A stretch of DNA of 64,000 bases from Lachnospiraceae bacterium KH1T2. GTDB lineage: Bacteria > Bacillota > Clostridia > Lachnospirales > Lachnospiraceae. The notes under the pieces are model-generated. The model did no database searches, was not told where the DNA came from, and worked only from the letters and a program-made list of their open reading frames with translations. The position numbers were made by a program, and so were the translations under genes. Below are positions 62,039 to 64,000 of the stretch, piece by piece; the first letter of the stretch is position 1, and each line of letters opens with the position of its first letter. The stretch covers positions 124,001-188,000 of the forward strand of contig FOSY01000003.1 of NCBI GenBank assembly GCA_900114405.1, given 5' to 3'.

Positions 62039-63655
62039 ATGAAAAAGTTCAAGAATTTTATTAATGCCGGATACCTCCGTATCCGGCACTCTTTTACCAA
62101 TGACCCGGTTTCTCTTCTTACTATACCTGCTCTGATATATATACTGTATCTTTTAGCAGGGATATTAGGCCATACCTTTAGAGATGTGAACATTCCTAAT
62201 GAGTACAGAGAAGCTGCGAATGTTTTATTGACAGACGAGTTCTTAAAAGGAATCAACCCATACTCTGTGGATGCACTAAAGCAGGACCTTCCGGCGATGG
62301 TGTACCTGTATGGACCGCTGTATTCGCTTATAACAGCATTTTTTGGTCTATTCATACACATTGACCTTGTACTGCTGCATTACATGGTTACGTTCGCATG
62401 TATAATCGGTTCTGCATTTTTAGCCGCAAAAATAACTGCGAAATATACTAAAACACCGCTTGGACCTGTGTTGGCGTTCCTTTTTTTGATAAACTGCCAC
62501 TGGCGGTATAGTTATGTGAATGCAGTTCCGGACAGCATGGGACTGTTCATAATGGTTCTCATACTTTATTTTTTATCAAAAGACAGTATGAGATTCAGAC
62601 CTTTTGTAATTGCGCTGCTTACAGTGATGGTCTTTTTCACAAAGCAGTACTTTCTGCTGATAGCAGGAACAGCCACAGCGTACTTTTTCCTGTTTATTTC
62701 AAAAAAAGACTGTTTTAAGTATCTTGGCTTCATGGCAGCTATCGCAGGAGCAGTTGCAGGCTTTATACAGTTGAAATGTCCGCTGTTCTGGTCATTTGTG
62801 ATATACTTTGCAAAAGGTCCGGGAAAAGGAATTTCAGGAACAGTAACTCGCGGCACAGTCAAGATGAGCGGCGAAGCATTTAATTTCGCGCAGATCATGT
62901 CTATTGGCGGAATGTTTCTCATGTTTTTCATAGCGGCGACTGTTTTGATCTTGCTGACTATTTTTAAGAAAAAGCTTGAGAAGATCGACTTTCTGCTCTT
63001 TGGGCATATGGCTGTAGCGGGGATATGTCTCCTTTATATCGGTCAGAATGATGGTGCGTGGCTTTCTTATTATCTGGAGCTTTTTGTGCCGGCGCTGATC
63101 ATAGAAGCGTTGATCCTTATGGAGAGATGGAAGCCGGAGGCCGGCAAAAATGCCAAATACATCATTTTTTCGGCGTTTTACCTGCTTCTTATGTGCTTTA
63201 CTATTTACAGGACAGATACCAGACTGCCGAAATCACAGATGACGGCTGAGGATTATCAGGCATGGGATGAAGCGCTGTCTGTGCTTGATGAAAATAAGGG
63301 TGATATGTACTTATATCCTTTGCTTGCATATTATGGAGTTAAGAATGATATCTACGTATATAACAGCGGCCAGCCGTTTGTGATAACACAAAAGTTCTAC
63401 GACAGATATCTTAAATCCGAGAGCGCACAGAAAAATTTCCCGTATGCGGGTGAGCTTTTCAGACAACATCTTGAATATAGAGATGAAATAAAAAATAAAG
63501 TTCAAAATGGAGAATACAGTGTTGTTTCTTATATAAGGGATAATGATGAGGTATTTGATGAATCTGACCTCAGTATGAAGTATAAGAAAGAGAAAACACT
63601 TACGCTCAGAGCCGGTCGATGGACATGGGATGTAGAGTTTTGGACATTGAAGTAA
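62039..63655 (+). CDS. Multi-pass membrane glycosyltransferase-like protein
   Basis: This 538-residue protein has about ten membrane helices. EYREAANVLLTDEFLKGINPYSVDAL after the first helix, then YLYGPLYSLITAFF, is the layout of polyprenyl-phosphate-dependent GT-C enzymes (GT39/GT87-like). A soluble domain of about 140 residues ends the protein. It begins six bases after the DUF6465 stop without a clear ribosome site. Acceptor and sugar are unknown. Confidence 0.68.
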   Translation: MKKFKNFINAGYLRIRHSFTNDPVSLLTIPALIYILYLLAGILGHTFRDVNIPNEYREAANVLLTDEFLKGINPYSVDALKQDLPAMVYLYGPLYSLITAFFGLFIHIDLVLLHYMVTFACIIGSAFLAAKITAKYTKTPLGPVLAFLFLINCHWRYSYVNAVPDSMGLFIMVLILYFLSKDSMRFRPFVIALLTVMVFFTKQYFLLIAGTATAYFFLFISKKDCFKYLGFMAAIAGAVAGFIQLKCPLFWSFVIYFAKGPGKGISGTVTRGTVKMSGEAFNFAQIMSIGGMFLMFFIAATVLILLTIFKKKLEKIDFLLFGHMAVAGICLLYIGQNDGAWLSYYLELFVPALIIEALILMERWKPEAGKNAKYIIFSAFYLLLMCFTIYRTDTRLPKSQMTAEDYQAWDEALSVLDENKGDMYLYPLLAYYGVKNDIYVYNSGQPFVITQKFYDRYLKSESAQKNFPYAGELFRQHLEYRDEIKNKVQNGEYSVVSYIRDNDEVFDESDLSMKYKKEKTLTLRAGRWTWDVEFWTLK

Positions 63656-63659
63656 AATT

Positions 63660-63695
63660 ATCAGTATCTTCAGCTAATGAAGGTACTGATTTTTT
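63660..63695 (+). terminator. Terminator before the hrcA promoter
   Basis: ATCAGTATCTTC (63660-63671) pairs with GAAGGTACTGAT (63679-63690, one G-T pair), then a run of T. Confidence 0.9.
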
Positions 63696-63708
63696 GCTTT
63701 TTAAGGTG

Positions 63709-63737
63709 TTGACAAATGTTAGCGTGGGGTGTAATGT
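63709..63737 (+). promoter_or_regulatory. Promoter of the hrcA heat-shock operon
   Basis: TTGACA (63709-63714) and TAATGT (63732-63737) are 17 bases apart. The expected start point lies about ten bases before the CIRCE operator, so bound HrcA would block transcription. Confidence 0.85.
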
Positions 63738-63751
63738 ATGGATTGAAGAAA

Positions 63752-63778
63752 TTAGCACTCGATAAAAATGAGTGCTAA
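63752..63778 (+). promoter_or_regulatory. CIRCE operator
   Basis: TTAGCACTC (63752-63760), nine bases, then GAGTGCTAA (63770-63778) is a perfect CIRCE element, the HrcA repressor site of class I heat-shock operons. It implies that grpE and dnaK follow outside the window. Confidence 0.97.
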
Positions 63779-63800
63779 CATCTGAAAGAGGCAAATGCGA

Positions 63801-64000
63801 ATGGAGATGAACGAGAGAAAAACCAAAATACTGGAAGCGATCATCAAAAATTACCTGGAAACAGGTGAACCGGTAGGATCGAGGACAATATCCAAACTTG
63901 AAGGCCTAAAGGTGAGTCCTGCTACGATAAGGAATGAGATGTCAGACCTCGAGGAAATGGGTTACATATTGCAGCCACATACCTCATCCGGACGTATTCC
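63801..64000 (+). CDS. hrcA: Heat-inducible repressor HrcA, 5' part
   Basis: The first 66 residues are visible and run off the right edge. They form the winged-helix domain: [25 protein letters not shown], then [18 protein letters not shown] and HTSSGRIP, all HrcA hallmarks. Start choice is uncertain among ATG codons at 63795, 63801 and 63807; AGAGG at 63787-63791 best fits 63801. HrcA represses its own operon through the CIRCE site just upstream. Confidence 0.95.
   Translation, partial: MEMNERKTKILEAIIKNYLETGEPVGSRTISKLEGLKVSPATIRNEMSDLEEMGYILQPHTSSGRI

Overview
The window looks like a low-GC Firmicute of the family Lachnospiraceae, probably Butyrivibrio or a close rumen or gut relative. 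This is inferred from four things: the gene order uvrC(-)/hprK-glcK-murB-rapZ-whiA-Crh-like HPr, a DUF6465-type protein, repeated CotH/VTC/DUF4956 gene sets, and GH5 cellulases. No rRNA gene is present, so the genus is not proven.

Layout. (1) 1-1119: end of a YfcE-like phosphodiesterase gene, then a six-tRNA operon (Pro, Gly, Arg, His, Gln, Lys) with a near-perfect sigma-A promoter and a terminator. (2) 1249-4922: VTC polyphosphate-polymerase-like gene, DUF4956 membrane protein and a secreted CotH kinase. (3) 5062-9169: diguanylate cyclase, Nudix hydrolase and chemoreceptor. (4) 9205-12829: a structured intergenic element, a membrane GT2, and a secreted transglutaminase-like protein behind paired palindromic operators. 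(5) 12865-38939: one large locus mixing exopolysaccharide (EPS) assembly with a scattered lasso-peptide pathway. (6) 38997-47869: two GH5 cellulases, a two-component system and a second CotH/VTC/DUF4956 set. (7) 48212-52046: ECF S component, P1 peptidase, and zinc-ribbon/SPFH proteins. (8) 52331-61290: core genes (uvrC, hprK, glcK, murB, rapZ, whiA, crh-like, lipid kinase, fba). (9) 61664-64000: DUF6465 protein, a membrane glycosyltransferase, and the CIRCE-controlled start of hrcA.

Main discovery candidate. Spread over about 24 kb are the parts of a paeninodin-type lasso-peptide pathway: an asparagine-synthetase-like cyclase, two 51-57-residue precursors, an HPr-kinase-like peptide kinase, a PqqD-like recognition protein on the minus strand, a family-5 nucleotidyltransferase, a transglutaminase-like leader peptidase and an ABC exporter. 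Between them lie a complete-looking Wzx/Wzy EPS system: an Alg14/Alg13-type pair, an initiating phosphoglycosyltransferase, a Wzz-BY-kinase, many glycosyltransferases, a polymerase, a flippase and two pyruvyltransferases. The kinase and nucleotidyltransferase suggest that the C-terminal Ser of the peptide is phosphorylated and then glycosylated, which would give a biochemical reason for the mixed locus.

A second candidate is an unnamed beta-rich domain of about 110-120 residues. I count seven copies, in the transglutaminase-like protein and both GH5 enzymes, suggesting these secreted proteins bind the same surface ligand. Two copies of a 105-bp palindromic element also flank genes of the mixed locus.
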